From Epiperipatus broadwayi (lineage: Eukaryota; Onychophora; Udeonychophora; Euonychophora; Peripatidae), in assembly GCA_028023455.1 (NCBI GenBank), contig JAQFVV010006198.1, positions 33,665,979 to 33,729,978 of the forward strand: a stretch of DNA of 64,000 bases, given 5' to 3'. Below are positions 47,242 to 58,199 of the stretch, piece by piece. Within the stretch, counting starts at the first letter, position 1, and each line of letters opens with the position of its first letter. A model generated the notes under the pieces. It did no database searches. It was not told where the DNA came from and saw only the letters and a list, made by a program, of their open reading frames with translations. The translations under genes and the position numbers were made by a program.

Positions 47242-47427
47242 AGAACCTATCCTAGCACCTCTCTGAGGAGTGCCAAAGCACGAAACCATGGTCAGAGGTT
47301 TGAGGGAGGAGGGGTCCTGGTAGAGATATGCTTTCTCTAGCTAAGCATTTATCACAAAACTTGTTGAGTAATTGGCGATCCTCATTGTTTATAACTTACA
47401 AGCTTAAGCGAATAGGATTGACTAATC
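47242..47427 (+). mobile_element. Family B hammerhead retroelement, short copy with 14 bp target duplication
   Basis: AATAAATTAACACT at 47228-47241 is repeated at 47428-47441. The 186 bp element starts just before the ribozyme (CCTATCCTAGCACC), contains a complete hammerhead and continues through TTTCTCTAGCTAAGCATTTA and TTGTTGAGTAATTGGCGATC. It ends about GGATTGACTAATC. Confidence 0.88.
47258..47298 (+). ncRNA. Hammerhead ribozyme, family B, fully consensus core
   Basis: Stem I CCTCT (47258-47262) pairs perfectly with AGAGG (47294-47298). The core CTGAGGA is at 47263-47269. Stem II GTGC/GCAC (47270-47273 and 47278-47281) closes loop CAAA. G12-A13-A14 is at 47282-47284. Helix III ACC/GGT has an AT loop, and cleavage is predicted after C47293. 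Every residue known to be required in hammerheads is present, and all three stems pair. It is the best ribozyme in the window. Confidence 0.88.
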
Positions 47428-47450
47428 AATAAATTAACACTTGATCTTTC

Positions 47451-47530
47451 TTATTGCATTGCTAAATCCATATAATAGTAATATCATTTATGTTCTTTAT
47501 TACTTTTACAATGCTTTTTAACACTTCTTC
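47451..47530 (+). repeat. Fragment of the 56111 repeat
   Basis: TTATTGCATTGCTAAATCCA and CTTTATTACTTTTACAATGC match 56111-56175. It starts about 10 bp after the right target duplication of the family B element. Confidence 0.5.
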
Positions 47531-47534
47531 TATG

Positions 47535-49670
47535 AAGACTGTTAGAGAAGAGAAGATGAAATTCAGCATAAATTTTAAGAAACACACAATTGTTCAACTA
47601 TATGTGAAGTATGAATGAAGTTTGCATATTAAAAACTTTTTTTTTTTGCATGAAGCAGAGAAATAAAAAGAGAAACTGCATAGAATATCCATAAATGATG
47701 TCACTTAAAGAATGGAAAGAAGCTAATATGGGTTAACTCAACATTGTTGCAAGTAGATAAAATGGAAGAGAATTTGTTGAAGAAAATATTATAAATTTAT
47801 TAGTACCTGAGTCCATATGTTTTGTTATCAAAATGAAGAAGATTATAACCATATATTATAAGCATAAATTTTCACCATGACTTTTATTATTACAACCAAC
47901 TTTTGATTTTTTTTTCTCAATGTTTAATTTTTATTACATCTGGGTGTTTCTTAAAACAAACTTTTTGAGATCTGCCAACAGCTTTCCATAAGTTCCAAAG
48001 GATGGAGCGGTATAAACCATAATAACTGAACGTTCAAGAATGTTTTATGAAATTTTCAAAATCTTTTTTTTTTTTAATTATAAGGTCAGATGCTCAAAGG
48101 TCATATGACATTTGAGTGTCAACAAAGTTTAATATTTTTCATTCAATTCTCAGTCAATTTTTTTTTGTCTTTTCCTTAATCTGGAATTAAGGCAGAAACT
48201 GTAAAAACAACATCTTGACACACTAGCTGCTAAGTACTCAAACTACTATCTAATAATAAAATTTATTACAAACTAATTAAACGTATACTTTTATTTATTT
48301 TAAAGTTTTGCAAAAAATAATTGTTTTCTAAATACATTTCACATAAAAAGACTTAAAACTATTATTTGTATACTAAAATTTATTTTGCAAAAGTTCATTA
48401 TATGGTTTTAAAAATGTCAAACCCCCATTAAATAGCTCACTGTAAGGCAATGGTCTCTTCAGTAGCTCCTTATTGAGAAGCAGTGAAGATCAAGATGCAT
48501 TCCAATTTTCAAATGATTAAGATTTAAGTTTTCCATCTTAGTTTCCCTTCTAGATTGTCTACCCATTTACTGATCAATATCGGATATGAATTGATTGTCT
48601 GAAAAAAGTTTTAAATCTAATTACAATCTTTACCTGATTGGAATTTAAGCCCAAATCATAAGCATGAAGGCAGATGTTACACCACTGCAACATGACTTCC
48701 TATTATAGGCTGTAATTCCAAATGCTGCAATAAATTGCATTAAAATACTAGCAAGCAGTGCCACGATCACCACTAATGATAATAAAAACGGCCATAAATT
48801 GTACTCTTATTTTAAATTATCCTCATTTAATTATAATTTGTAAAATTGTTTACACATTGATGTAATTGAGAGACAAATGTTTTCAATTGTCTGGATGATG
48901 GGTACCTGTGACCTTAAAACTTAAAACAAATAACTAGTGACAATTAAAATTTGACCCATCACTAATGATAAGCTTAAGATTAAATTTAAGTTTAGACTGT
49001 AAAAGTGTAAGAATTTTTTTTGGCTAATTACCCATGAACTATCCACTTCAGAGAAAGATGTTACTGATTTTTCCATATTAAGGTGTGTCACAGTTTTTAC
49101 TCAATTGTCTCTAATAAATGCATACTTTGTAGTCACTTATCATATAGGATGAAAACTTAAATTCTCTTTTGGGCCATGAATATTTTTACACATGGTAAAA
49201 TGACATGTTGCTCAAGGCTGGCTTCTATGTTAAAACTGCCAATATACATGAAATCACTATTAAGATAGAAACCTTTCTTACACATTTCAAGTAGGGGTGA
49301 GATTAATAATTAATTAAGAACAATTAAAATTTTATTCCTTTTTTCTTTCTATTTTAATAATTGTAAACACATTTTAATGAATTAATTACGAAATTCAGCC
49401 AAAGCATATTTTTTTTATAAATGTGCCACACCACACCAGCTTGACAACTCCGAAATTTGCACTATCATCATTATCTATCATATATACAAAATTTGAAGAA
49501 AATATATTTGATAAAAATATATTCAAAAGATTTGACACTAATAAATAAATAAATAAACAAACAAATAATTGAATAAAAGTGCGGTATGATTTTTTTACCA
49601 TTTCTAGGCCCCCTACTTCAACATTAATAAGTAATAATAGATAGAGATGATCGACTTATTAAATCTCTAT
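47535..49670. other. AT-rich sequence with a weak tRNA-like word
   Basis: Near 48640-48703 the minus strand reads TGCAGTGGTGTAACATCTGC and GGGCTTAAATTCC, a probable SINE remnant. I recognise nothing else. Confidence 0.35.
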
Positions 49671-49675
49671 CCTAT

Positions 49676-49782
49676 GGTGTTTTATCCAATATCTCCAGAC
49701 TAATTTCAAACATGATGTTTTTTTTATTAATGAATAGTTTTCTTAGTGGGGAGCTTTGAATGTGAAATAGAGTGCCTGGATC
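49676..49782 (-). mobile_element. Highly decayed family A fragment
   Basis: TCCAATATCTCCAGACTAAT, GTGGGGAGCTTTGAATGTG and GTGCCTGGATCTT are the ribozyme side of a minus-oriented copy, with a T-rich insertion in stem II. Confidence 0.5.
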
Positions 49783-50098
49783 TTCTGGTTTAAATAAAAA
49801 TGTTTAATAATAAAAGATTGTAAAAAAAAAAATGCTATTGATCAAATTATGCTATAATTTTGTAAGGTTATTATTTTAGCAAATATATGACTGTTGAATG
49901 GATTTAGAAGCTAATGTAAAAAAACCCCAAAGTAATATTTTGCGTAGTCAAAATAAAAGTCATAGATCACATGATCCAATTTTCTTAAGATTGTAAGATA
50001 TAAACAATGAGCATTGCCAATTGCTCAACAATCTTTGTGATAAGTGCTTAGCCTGAGAAAGCATTTAAAATATCTCTGTCAGGAATCCCCTCCTCCAA

Positions 50099-50144
50099 AC
50101 CTCTGACCATGGTTTCATGCTTTGGCACTCCTCAGTGAGGTGCT
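50099..50144 (-). ncRNA. Hammerhead ribozyme, family B
   Basis: On the minus strand: ACCTCA, CTGAGGA, GTGC/GCAT with CAAA loop, GAAACCATGGTC, AGAGG. The core is intact. Stem I has one mismatch next to the cleavage site, with four following pairs. Confidence 0.75.
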
Positions 50145-50509
50145 AGGATAGCTTCAGACACTAGAACTAAAAATACCAAACCAAAGCCAGCATTTATCTA
50201 AAAGTTATCTATTCAATGGAAAATCTGAAAATTTCAGACACCTACATGACTTCAAATCCAGCTATCCAACTCAGCTATATGGGGCTGAGAGATCTTCAGC
50301 CATAGCATATATTAGTAGACTTAGCAATATAGCATCACATAAGACTTAAAGCAGACACTATAAATAGTCAAAATAAGAGTTATAGATCACATGACCCAAA
50401 TCTCTTAAACTTGTAAGATATAAATAATGAGCATTGCCAATTGCTCAACAAGTTTTGTGATAAATGCTTAGCCAGAGAAAGCATTTAAAATATCTGTCAG
50501 GAAACCCCC

Positions 50510-50560
50510 TCCAAACCTCTGATGATGGATTTGTGCTTTGGCACGCTTCAGAGGCGCTAG
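50510..50560 (-). ncRNA. Hammerhead ribozyme, family B, decayed
   Basis: The second unit of the dimer. The CTGAGGA core has become CTGAAGC and the GAAA box is ACAAA-like, so it is not expected to cleave. Flanking stem I sequences remain. Confidence 0.55.
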
Positions 50561-50925
50561 GGATAGCTTCAGACACTAGATCTAAAAATACCAACCCAAA
50601 GTTAGCATTTATCTAAAAGTTATCAATTGGCAATGCTCATTGTTTATATCTTACAAGCTTAATAGAATTAGGTCATATGATCTATGACTCTTATTTAGAC
50701 TATTTATAGTCTCTGCTTTAAGTCTTATGTGATGTTATATTGCTAAGGCTCCTAATATATGGTATGGCTGAAGATCTCTCAGCCCCATATAGCTATTTGA
50801 ATTAGATAGCTGGGTTTGAAGACATGTAGGTGTCTGAAAATTTCAGATTTTCCACTCAATAGATAACTTTCAGATAAATGTTGGCTTTGGGTTGGTATTT
50901 TTAGATCTAGTGTAAGCTATCCTAG

Positions 50926-50968
50926 CGCCTCTCTGAGGAGTGCCAAAGCATGAAACTATGCTCAGAGG
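50926..50968 (+). ncRNA. Hammerhead ribozyme, family B
   Basis: CCTCT, CTGAGGA (from 50933), GTGC/GCAT, GAAACTATGCTC, AGAGG. The core is intact, but helix III has lost its second pair (C-C), leaving only A-T. A G-rich run follows at 50970-51000. Confidence 0.7.
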
Positions 50969-51094
50969 TTTGGGTGGGTGGGGGATTTGGGGGGGGGGGG
51001 TTCCTGACAGAGATATTTTAAATGCTTTCTCTGGCTAAGCATTTATCACAAAGCTTGTTGAGTAATTGGCAATGCTCATTGTTAATATTTTGCC

Positions 51095-51575
51095 TTTTAC
51101 AAAAAATTATATATTAAGATGTGGTGTAATTTTTTAGCTTGTTTTTTTTTTTTTTAAGAAGTAGCAAAAAATTTTTTTTTATATTTTAATGCTTTTAACA
51201 TTTAAATTAATAGGACGTACTGAAAACTCCCAGAGAGCTGTATGAGAACTAAACGTCGATTAACGTAAAATGTAGAATGAGTCCACCTATATTTTAGTTT
51301 AGATGTATATAAGCATAACACTTATGGATGAACTCATCATGTAAAGTGTTTTTTATATATAGTAACCTAATTTCCAAGACAACTATAAGCTATTCTGAAA
51401 TCGTTATAACAAATTAGAGGGAAAGGCAAAGCCTCATATTTAATAACTTCTAAATATTAAATCAATCTTCAGTTTGCTTTTAATGTTTGCAAAATTTAAA
51501 TTAATAAAATACTTCTTTATGTTTTTAAAATGATCAATTTTATTTCTGTATTATGTCTAATTAAAAATTACACCC
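51095..51575. other. AT-rich sequence, no recognised feature
   Basis: No supported feature. Confidence 0.35.
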
Positions 51576-51582
51576 TGCTTGT

Positions 51583-53155
51583 TTGGGTCATCATCATCAT
51601 CAACCATTATCAATCCACTGCAGGACGAAGGTCTCTCCAAGCTCAATCCATCTTTTCCTACTTTTAGCTTCTCTTCTCCACATCAACCCTGCACACTCTT
51701 ATTTCATCCATCCATCTCACATGTGGTCTCTTTCTGGGTCTTTTACAATGTCTTGGAATCCAGTTTAAAATTTCAATTGTCCATCTATTATCATCTCTTC
51801 TAACAATATGTGCAGCCCAACTCCACTTCAGTCTTTTAATTTTTTCAATGAGGTCAGTAACACCTGTTTGTTCTCTTACCCATAAATTGCATTTTCAATC
51901 CCTTCTTGTTATTCCCAACATGCATCTCTCTATACTTCTTTGAGTGGTCTGTAAGTCTCTGTATTGCTCTTCTATTAAGTGTCCAAGTCTGAGATCCATA
52001 AGTAAGAACTGGCAAAACACATTTATTAAAAACCTTCCTTTTCAAACACATAGGCATATTTCCTTTTAATATCAAGTTATTTCTATCAAAAGCACTCCAA
52101 CCAAGTTTAATTCTATGATTAATTTCATCCATTATATTTCCATCTGTATTAATAATCTGACCAAGGTATTTGTAACTGCTAACTTCTTCTAACACATCAT
52201 AATCAATCTTTATTTTCATATTTTGAGAAAATCTATTAAGCATTACTTTAGTCTTTTAACATTTATCTTTAGTCCTACTTTCATCTGATAACTCCTGCAA
52301 TATTTCCTGTAGCTCTAAAGCATTATTTGCAAAAACAACTACATCATCTGCAAAATCTAAATGACTTAAATAATCTCCATTTACTTTCACTCCTTTAGCT
52401 TCCCATTTTAATTCACAAAATACTTCTTGCAGCACTGCTGTAAAAAGTTTTGGAGATATGGAGTCACCCTGTCTTGCACCCTTTTCAATGTTGATTTTTC
52501 CCTATCATTATGTAATCTAATTGTTGCTATTGCATTTTTATAAATATTCTTTAAAATGTGACAATATCCTGGATCTACACCTTGATGATCCAAAGCTTTA
52601 ATCACTGAAGAAATGTTAATAGAATCAAATGCCTTTTCATAGTCTACAAATCCTAAGCATAATGGCAACTCATATTCATTGGTCCTTTCTATAATTTCTC
52701 TCAATACCTGGATATGATCTACTGTACTAAAACCACTTTTAAATCCAGCTTGTTCTCTTGGTTGTTAGAAATCCAGTGTTTTCTGTAGATAAGTTGTAAT
52801 TATCTTAGTAAAAATTTTGTATAAAACTGATAAAAGACTGATAGGTCTGTAATTTCTAATATCTTCTATATCACCTTTTTAAAATATTAATATTAATACT
52901 GCATTCTTCCAATCATCTGGTACATCATTATCATTTAGACATTTGGTATATAACTTTGCTAAAAAAAATTCTATTTCTTCACCTGCTTCTTTTAATATAT
53001 CAATTATAATTCCATCATTACCTGGAGCCTTCCCTTTCTTCATAAATTTAATTGCATGTCTCCCTTCCTCATTCAAAATTCTGGGCAATTCGGAAGAAAT
53101 AATAGTTATAGGAGGCACTTGTTCTTTATTACTATATAATTCTAGATAGGCTTAA
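51583..53155 (-). pseudogene. RTE-clade LINE, RT to 3' end, best-preserved copy
   Basis: Read on the minus strand from 53118: EGRHAIKFMKKGKAPGNDG (finger region), then at 52704-52408 the palm entry LCLGFVDYEKAFDSINISSV, then SHLDFADDVVVFANN near 52365-52320 with an intact FADD catalytic box. After that come SYKYLGQIINTDGNIMDE and CLKRKVFNKCVLPVLTYGSQ in the 129-codon frame 52243-51854. The element ends in the TGATGATGATGATGA repeat at 51584-51602 that marks RTE 3' ends. It is 5' truncated inside the RT and has at least two frameshifts, so no functional protein is made. It is the same family as the copy at 18555. Confidence 0.85.
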
Positions 53156-53159
53156 GATT

Positions 53160-54225
53160 CCTGAATCGTGGCTCCAGACGCGATACTTCCGGTATTTGAA
53201 CATTTTATTAACTTCTGAACAATATACCATTCGATTATTTTTATTTTATTAAAACACAGTCTAAGAGATCCCCAAAGACATGTTTATGCCATGTCTTAGT
53301 GATCGAGAAAAAATATGTGCAATAAATTCTATTTTTAATAGTCATTGAAAAAAATACTTAAAAAAATACTAACAATTTGCATTTAACAAAACGAATGAAC
53401 ATATTTTATATTGTTACTAATATAACATTTTCAAAATGAAACTATCACAGTGTCTTAGACAAAAAAGAAAAAAGAGGGGTATGTGTGCTCTGTGAAGAAA
53501 CTATGCTTTTAATCAAAAAATATATTTAAAAAATCTTCAAACATTATAGTAACGACGAAAAAAATAGTAATCTCAACTGACATAAGTCCATCACTCCTGG
53601 GAGAAATTAATCCTAAATTAAAAACTTCCACAGACTCGTAATGGAATTTTGGAAAATGAAAATAGTCCTACTAATGGGGCTAAATCCTTGGCTGAAAGAT
53701 CTAAAAGTTAACAATGGTCATGATCTTTCAATTAGCACATAAAATTAGATGGCTATAAAGCAAACACATCAACAGATGCTGACCGTAGTTTCAAAAATGC
53801 GACTCATTAGCTAAGCACTAATGCAAACTTTAAGATAAAAGAGATAAAAAAAAGGGAGATGGGGTGAAGTTAGAAATTTTCTAATTTTTATTGAAATATA
53901 CAAACGAGCTTTTGTATAAGATCTCGATAACAGATCAAACAAGTAATGCTTTAAAAAAAAAAAAAACTATTATAGGTATTAATAAACGCAATATGAAATA
54001 AACATACCATAAGCACGCACGCACATTCTCATGCATATATGTATACGCTTTGTTTATTTTATTTTTAAAGCAAATAACACAGTTCATGTAATGGTCTTCT
54101 ATTCATTAAATATATATATTTTTAGCAAATGATATTTTATTACTCCTCATAACAAACTTTTTAAAATTAAAAAATACATTTATATCTAAGTTTAAGAAAG
54201 AGTTGTATTTTCATCATCATAACAA
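53160..54225. other. AT-rich sequence, no recognised feature
   Basis: No supported feature. Confidence 0.35.
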
Positions 54226-54234
54226 CTTAGTTAT

Positions 54235-54395
54235 GACACAGAAGCACAACTCTCCATACAGCAGCGCCACTCAGTGCAAGCAAGAGTAATCAATGGATGC
54301 AGGAAGATATGTTCACTGAGTGGAGCTACTATATGAAGAGTTTTGCCTAAGTGAAAACAGCTTGTGTAAGCATAAAGAATGCTGTCATGTGAACA
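54235..54395. mobile_element. Family A foldback element with 8 bp target duplication
   Basis: TTAGTTAT at 54227-54234 recurs at 54396-54403. Inside, CACAACTCTCCATACAGCAG (minus) folds back onto GAAGAGTTTTGCCTAAGTG (plus), and the element ends with AGCATAAAGAATGCTGTCAT. It lacks the ribozyme. Confidence 0.75.
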
Positions 54396-54489
54396 TTAGT
54401 TATTCCTAAACAAGTAAGATGAGTCTAATTCCAAGAGAAGAAAACAGAACAAAATACAAAACAAGTATTAATAATAAATGAGATAATGA

Positions 54490-55330
54490 CTATTCAAACC
54501 CAACTGTGAATGACAAATATGTCCACATTTAGCACAAGTTCATTTTTCAGCTTTTTGACATTTTACTATGCTATCTTTTAATTTCTCCAGCATGATAACT
54601 TTTTTTCTGAAATTCTTCAATACGATGTCCAATTATGGCTGTCCAATGTATTTCATCATCGCCATGGCGACAATCAACATTGCACTAAACATCACATGAT
54701 CACCATCTCTTATGCTTGGATTGAAAACATTATTGTGTTTTCATTTTGGACTCATAACTTTATAGTTAAATAAAAAGATAAAAGGTGTCTGATAGAGGGT
54801 CATTAAATCCTAAGATCTAGGTGCAATGTTCTTAGATCCAAGGCTCATCATTAATGAAAACCACAAGCTATAAAGTAGTCTGAGAGTATGTATGAGTTTG
54901 GCACTAGATGGGAATTTTAAGCACAAACATTGTTGCATCCATTAATTATTTTGGCTTGCACTAGGTGGCACTACTGTATGAAGAGTTTTGTATGGAGAGT
55001 TTTGCTTGTTTAATCAACATTGCATTTTGTTAGAATGTCTTTGAGATAATCTTTATAATGTAAATGGGGTCTACTCCTCCTGTGACATCCATGCTCAAGT
55101 TCATCGTAAAATAACCATTTGGTGATCTTGCATTTTAAATTTGTTTTACATGTCCACTCCAATGAAGGTATGGTTTTACAAGAGCGAACTTTATAGTAAA
55201 ATATCCAGTAGTTAAAAAAAACATTGATTGGTTTTATGATCTTTCCATTGTATTTAACAAATTTTTGGTGCATTGTTAAATGAAACTTTTAATGTATACT
55301 ACGTTGATATAATGTCCAAGTCTATTTTCA
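54490..55330 (-). pseudogene. LINE Z C-terminal fragment, split by a family A insertion
   Basis: On the minus strand the sequence reads RPHLHYKDYLKDILTKCNVD up to 55012, is interrupted by the insertion, and continues from 54684 as CRHGDDEIHWTAIIGHRIEE. TCAKCGHICHSQLGLNSH, a C2H2-like finger near 54545-54490, ends it. This order (RxHxYKDxLK, WxxxAxDRxxWR-like, terminal zinc finger) is typical of the C-terminus of a common animal non-LTR element class. Removing the insertion restores the frame. It may be the same family as 56600-57890. Confidence 0.7.
54685..55011 (+). mobile_element. Family A element with 13 bp target duplication, nested in LINE Z
   Basis: AATCAACATTGCA at 54672-54684 is repeated at 55012-55024. 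The element begins with CTAAACATCACATGATCACC and has a decayed ribozyme near 54845-54900 (TTAATGA core, TAAAGTAGTC). It ends with a duplicated GAAGAGTTTTG / GGAGAGTTTTG terminus. Confidence 0.85.
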
Positions 55331-55344
55331 TACAATAAATAAAT

Positions 55345-55765
55345 TAGATAGTGACTATGGTTGTTAAAGAACCAAAGATACCAAATTGTATAATTGCTGA
55401 ACTGGATTCAGATCTATATGACTATACAAGTGAAGAATGGGCTTGGATTAAAAACATTATTGTATTTTCATTTTGGACTCATAGAGATAAAAGATGACTG
55501 GTAGAGGGTCATTAGACCCTAAAATCTAGGTGCAATGTTCTTAGATCCAAGGCTCATCATAAATGAAAACCACAAGCTATAAAGTAGTCTGGGGATACGG
55601 ATGAGTTTGGCACTAGATGGGGATTTTAGACACAAATATTCTTGCATCCATTGATTACTTTGGATTTCACTAGGTGGCACTACTATATGAAGAGTTTTAC
55701 CTCTGTTGTAATAGCTTGTGTAAGCATAGGGAATTGTGATCATGTGATGTTTATTAGTTTAAAAT
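55345..55765 (+). mobile_element. Family A element, nearly one unit
   Basis: Runs from TAGTGACTATGGTTGTTAAA through a decayed ribozyme (55556-55605, TAAATGA core) to GAAGAGTTTTACCTCTG and GTGATCATGTGATG. It is closely similar to 54685-55011 over their shared part, including the same TAAAGTAGTC change, so the two probably share a recent source. The minus-strand frame 55519-55743 is antisense noise. Confidence 0.75.
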
Positions 55766-55769
55766 AATA

Positions 55770-56105
55770 CCTCTGTATACTGCTAGTTTTACTGCATTAT
55801 TAATTTCTCTATAATGAAACATCCTATCTTATAACTTTTTAAAGGTAGCAGCAGCACACTAGACTTTGGGTTATATCTCAACATCTATATCTACTTTCTA
55901 TTTAAAAAGCTATCAAGGTATTAAAATTGGCTTATATTCTCAAATTACCTAAGCTAAAAGTTATTGAAGATTTTTCTTCCATCTCTAGCTAATATAGAAC
56001 TTAATACTAAACAAAACTGTTAATATTGCAATCAAAGACATTAAATACCTCTGTAAGTCAGCTTTTGAAGTAGCAGGGATAGCATAATCCAGAAATCAAA
56101 AAGAT
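55770..56105. other. AT-rich sequence, no recognised feature
   Basis: No supported feature. Confidence 0.35.
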
Positions 56106-56110
56106 GCTTA

Positions 56111-56530
56111 TTGCATTGCCAAATTCATATAATATTAATATCATCTACATTCTTTATTACTTTTTACAATGCTTTTTTACAACCCACTATTGACAGTTTC
56201 AATAGCCTGAGCAATCTTCTTCAGAACCATAACATGTACAATAGAAGTACACGGATACAAATCTGTATTCATGCTTTTGTATTGTGTTGTAATAGTTCTG
56301 AAGAAGATTGCTTGGGCAATTGAAACTGTCACTAGTGAGATCTGTATTCATGTATTTACATTGTGTTTATTACAGTTCTGAACAAGATTGATGGGGCAAT
56401 CAAAACTGTCAATAGTGAGTTGTACAGGCATCTCTATTCATGTATTTGTATTATATTTGTTATAGTTCTGACGAAGATTGCTGGGGCAGTCGAAACTGTC
56501 AATAGTGGGTTGTAAAAAGTAATAAAGAAC
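56111..56530. repeat. Foldback with tandem hammerhead-like hairpins
   Basis: The left arm (56140-56235) is the inverted copy of the right end (56460-56530). Between them three head-to-tail units (near 56295, 56374 and 56464) each read CTGANGAAGATTGC, a 4 nt loop, a complementary strand, then GAAACTGTC. CTGACGA and GAAAC..GTC match hammerhead core words. However, a base is left over before stem II and helix III would be only AC/GT around one base, so this is hammerhead-like rather than proven. Confidence 0.5.
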
Positions 56531-56599
56531 ATAGATTATATTAAGATTAAATTACTATTTTGCTTTTAAATGATTCAATTAAAAAACCATCAAATCTTC

Positions 56600-57890
56600 A
56601 TTGCCTTTTGATCCTTAATTTATTAAGGTATCTATAATTGTTCCAAGGATCACAGTCATAAAAATATAAAGCAATATTGGAACAAGAACACATTCCTAAT
56701 TAACACCAGTTTTACATTTCAAATGCTTCAAATTTACCACCCATAGTAATAACACATCCTCTCATTTCATCTTGTAGAAGCTATATAATACAAATAAATT
56801 TTGGTGGAGAGCAAACTAATTACAAACAGTGCATAGACCTGAATTAAGTGAGTCAAATATCTTAAGAAAATCACTAAAAGCAATATATAAATCACTTTTT
56901 TGTTCCTAGAAATAACAAGTCTTTGGCAACTACTCTTCTATACAGGAAGTAACTTACTCAGTGAAATATTTGTAAATATCTTTATTGTAGTACATACTAC
57001 TATTTCATGATAGTTGTTGCAGACTTGTCTATTTCTTTATTTTTAAAAATTGAAACAATAGAAACATTCTTAAGATCAAGTGGTACAACTTCACAAGTCC
57101 ATATATTTTTAAAAAATTTCAATATTTTTGAAACAAACATTTTATCGTATTTCAAAAATTCTCTACACCTTTTATTAGGACAGGTAACCTTTCCAATTTG
57201 AAAATCGCAAAGATTTGAGTAAATAAACTCAACAAAACATGCCATCATCTCAATTTTTATATCACTATTCAAAAAACAATCAACATATTCCTTCAACTTG
57301 TTCCAAAAACGTGTCCTTGATGGATTGTGATATTGTTTTTCAAGTCCATATGCTACTTTGAATGGATCATAAAAGATCTAAAATGACCATGATCAAAAAG
57401 TATCTATATTCGGTTTGCAGTGTTCAGCCCTCAATTCTCTTATGCAGCTGTTGAAATTCTGTCTTTAAATCTCTGCATTCAATATGAAATTCCATATTCT
57501 GTATTTATTATCCTGCCAAGAAGAAAATATGTTCCTTTTTAATCAAGTGACAAATGAAAAGATCTTCATCAGAAAAACAACCATGATTCTTTTTTTTTTT
57601 AAATCCATGAATAGATTTGTTTGTATCCATAACACTTTCCTTTGAAGAATTCCATGTCTCAGTAATATGACAATCCTGAAGGTCCAAATTAGCAATTTGG
57701 TGTTTAATATCTATTAAAATTTAGCACAAATAGCAAATATTTCTAATGAACAAACATCAATTTTCTTGTAAGTATTGTTATAATAAATTCTAATTTTTAA
57801 TCCATCAGTTACTTTATAATCTGTCCAACCATATATGCACTTCTAAATGCCCTTGTAATATGAACTTCTGTGGCATTCTTCTTAATATAA
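56600..57890 (-). pseudogene. LINE Z fragment: endonuclease end and reverse transcriptase
   Basis: Read from 57890 downwards, frames switch through an ATEVHITRAFRSAYM block resembling the end of a LINE endonuclease. Next come GFKKKNHGCFSDEDLFICH (about 57610-57555) and the frame 57296-57000 with FKNIWTCEVVPLDLKNVSIV, the RT entry region. A PPKFICII / QGCVLAP-like stretch lies near 56800-56700. The class is CR1/L2-like by its order. It is extensively broken. Confidence 0.6.
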
Positions 57891-57986
57891 AATAATTTGT
57901 TAAATGTCATTATTTTGAGCATGGACGCATCCACACTCCTTCATTACAATTTTTCTGCCTCAATCCATGTTTTGGGCAGAAAGCAG

Positions 57987-58145
57987 TCTACTATTTACAT
58001 ATATCATTTCCAACTTTCTTATACACTTAACAATACTATTTTTACACCAAAACTTTACTCTTACAGTTTCAACTGGGTTGGAGTAAAAAATAGTATTATT
58101 AACTGTACAAGAAAGATGAAATTGATATGATATATAAATATAGAA
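57987..58145. repeat. Short foldback repeat
   Basis: ATATATCATTTCCAACTTTC and AACAATACTATTTTTACACC are mirrored by AATAGTATTATTAA and GAAAGATGAAATTGATATGA. The left part matches 15045-15100. The two opposed short open frames over it are a by-product of the palindrome. Confidence 0.6.
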
Positions 58146-58199
58146 ACAATACATAAGGAAAGGAGGCAGAAGAAGAAAATTGTATAGTGTATTATTTAC

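Larger units (their letters stand above)
49944..51082. mobile_element. Family B compound: minus dimer plus inverted plus monomer, one insertion
   Basis: TAATATTTTGC at 49933-49943 is repeated at 51083-51093, so the whole 1.14 kb structure entered as one unit. From the left, two head-to-tail minus-oriented units (ribozymes at 50099-50144 and 50510-50560, cleavage sites 416 nt apart) meet at about 50628 a plus-oriented unit with its ribozyme at 50926-50968. The minus dimer and plus unit can fold into a long hairpin. Copies differ by point changes, so the insertion is not fresh. Confidence 0.88.

Noticed and set aside
49944-51082. Foldback DNA transposon
   Set aside because: Ends are not terminal inverted repeats, units are tandem with ribozymes, and other family members are direct-repeat dimers. 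A retro-copied multimer explains it better.
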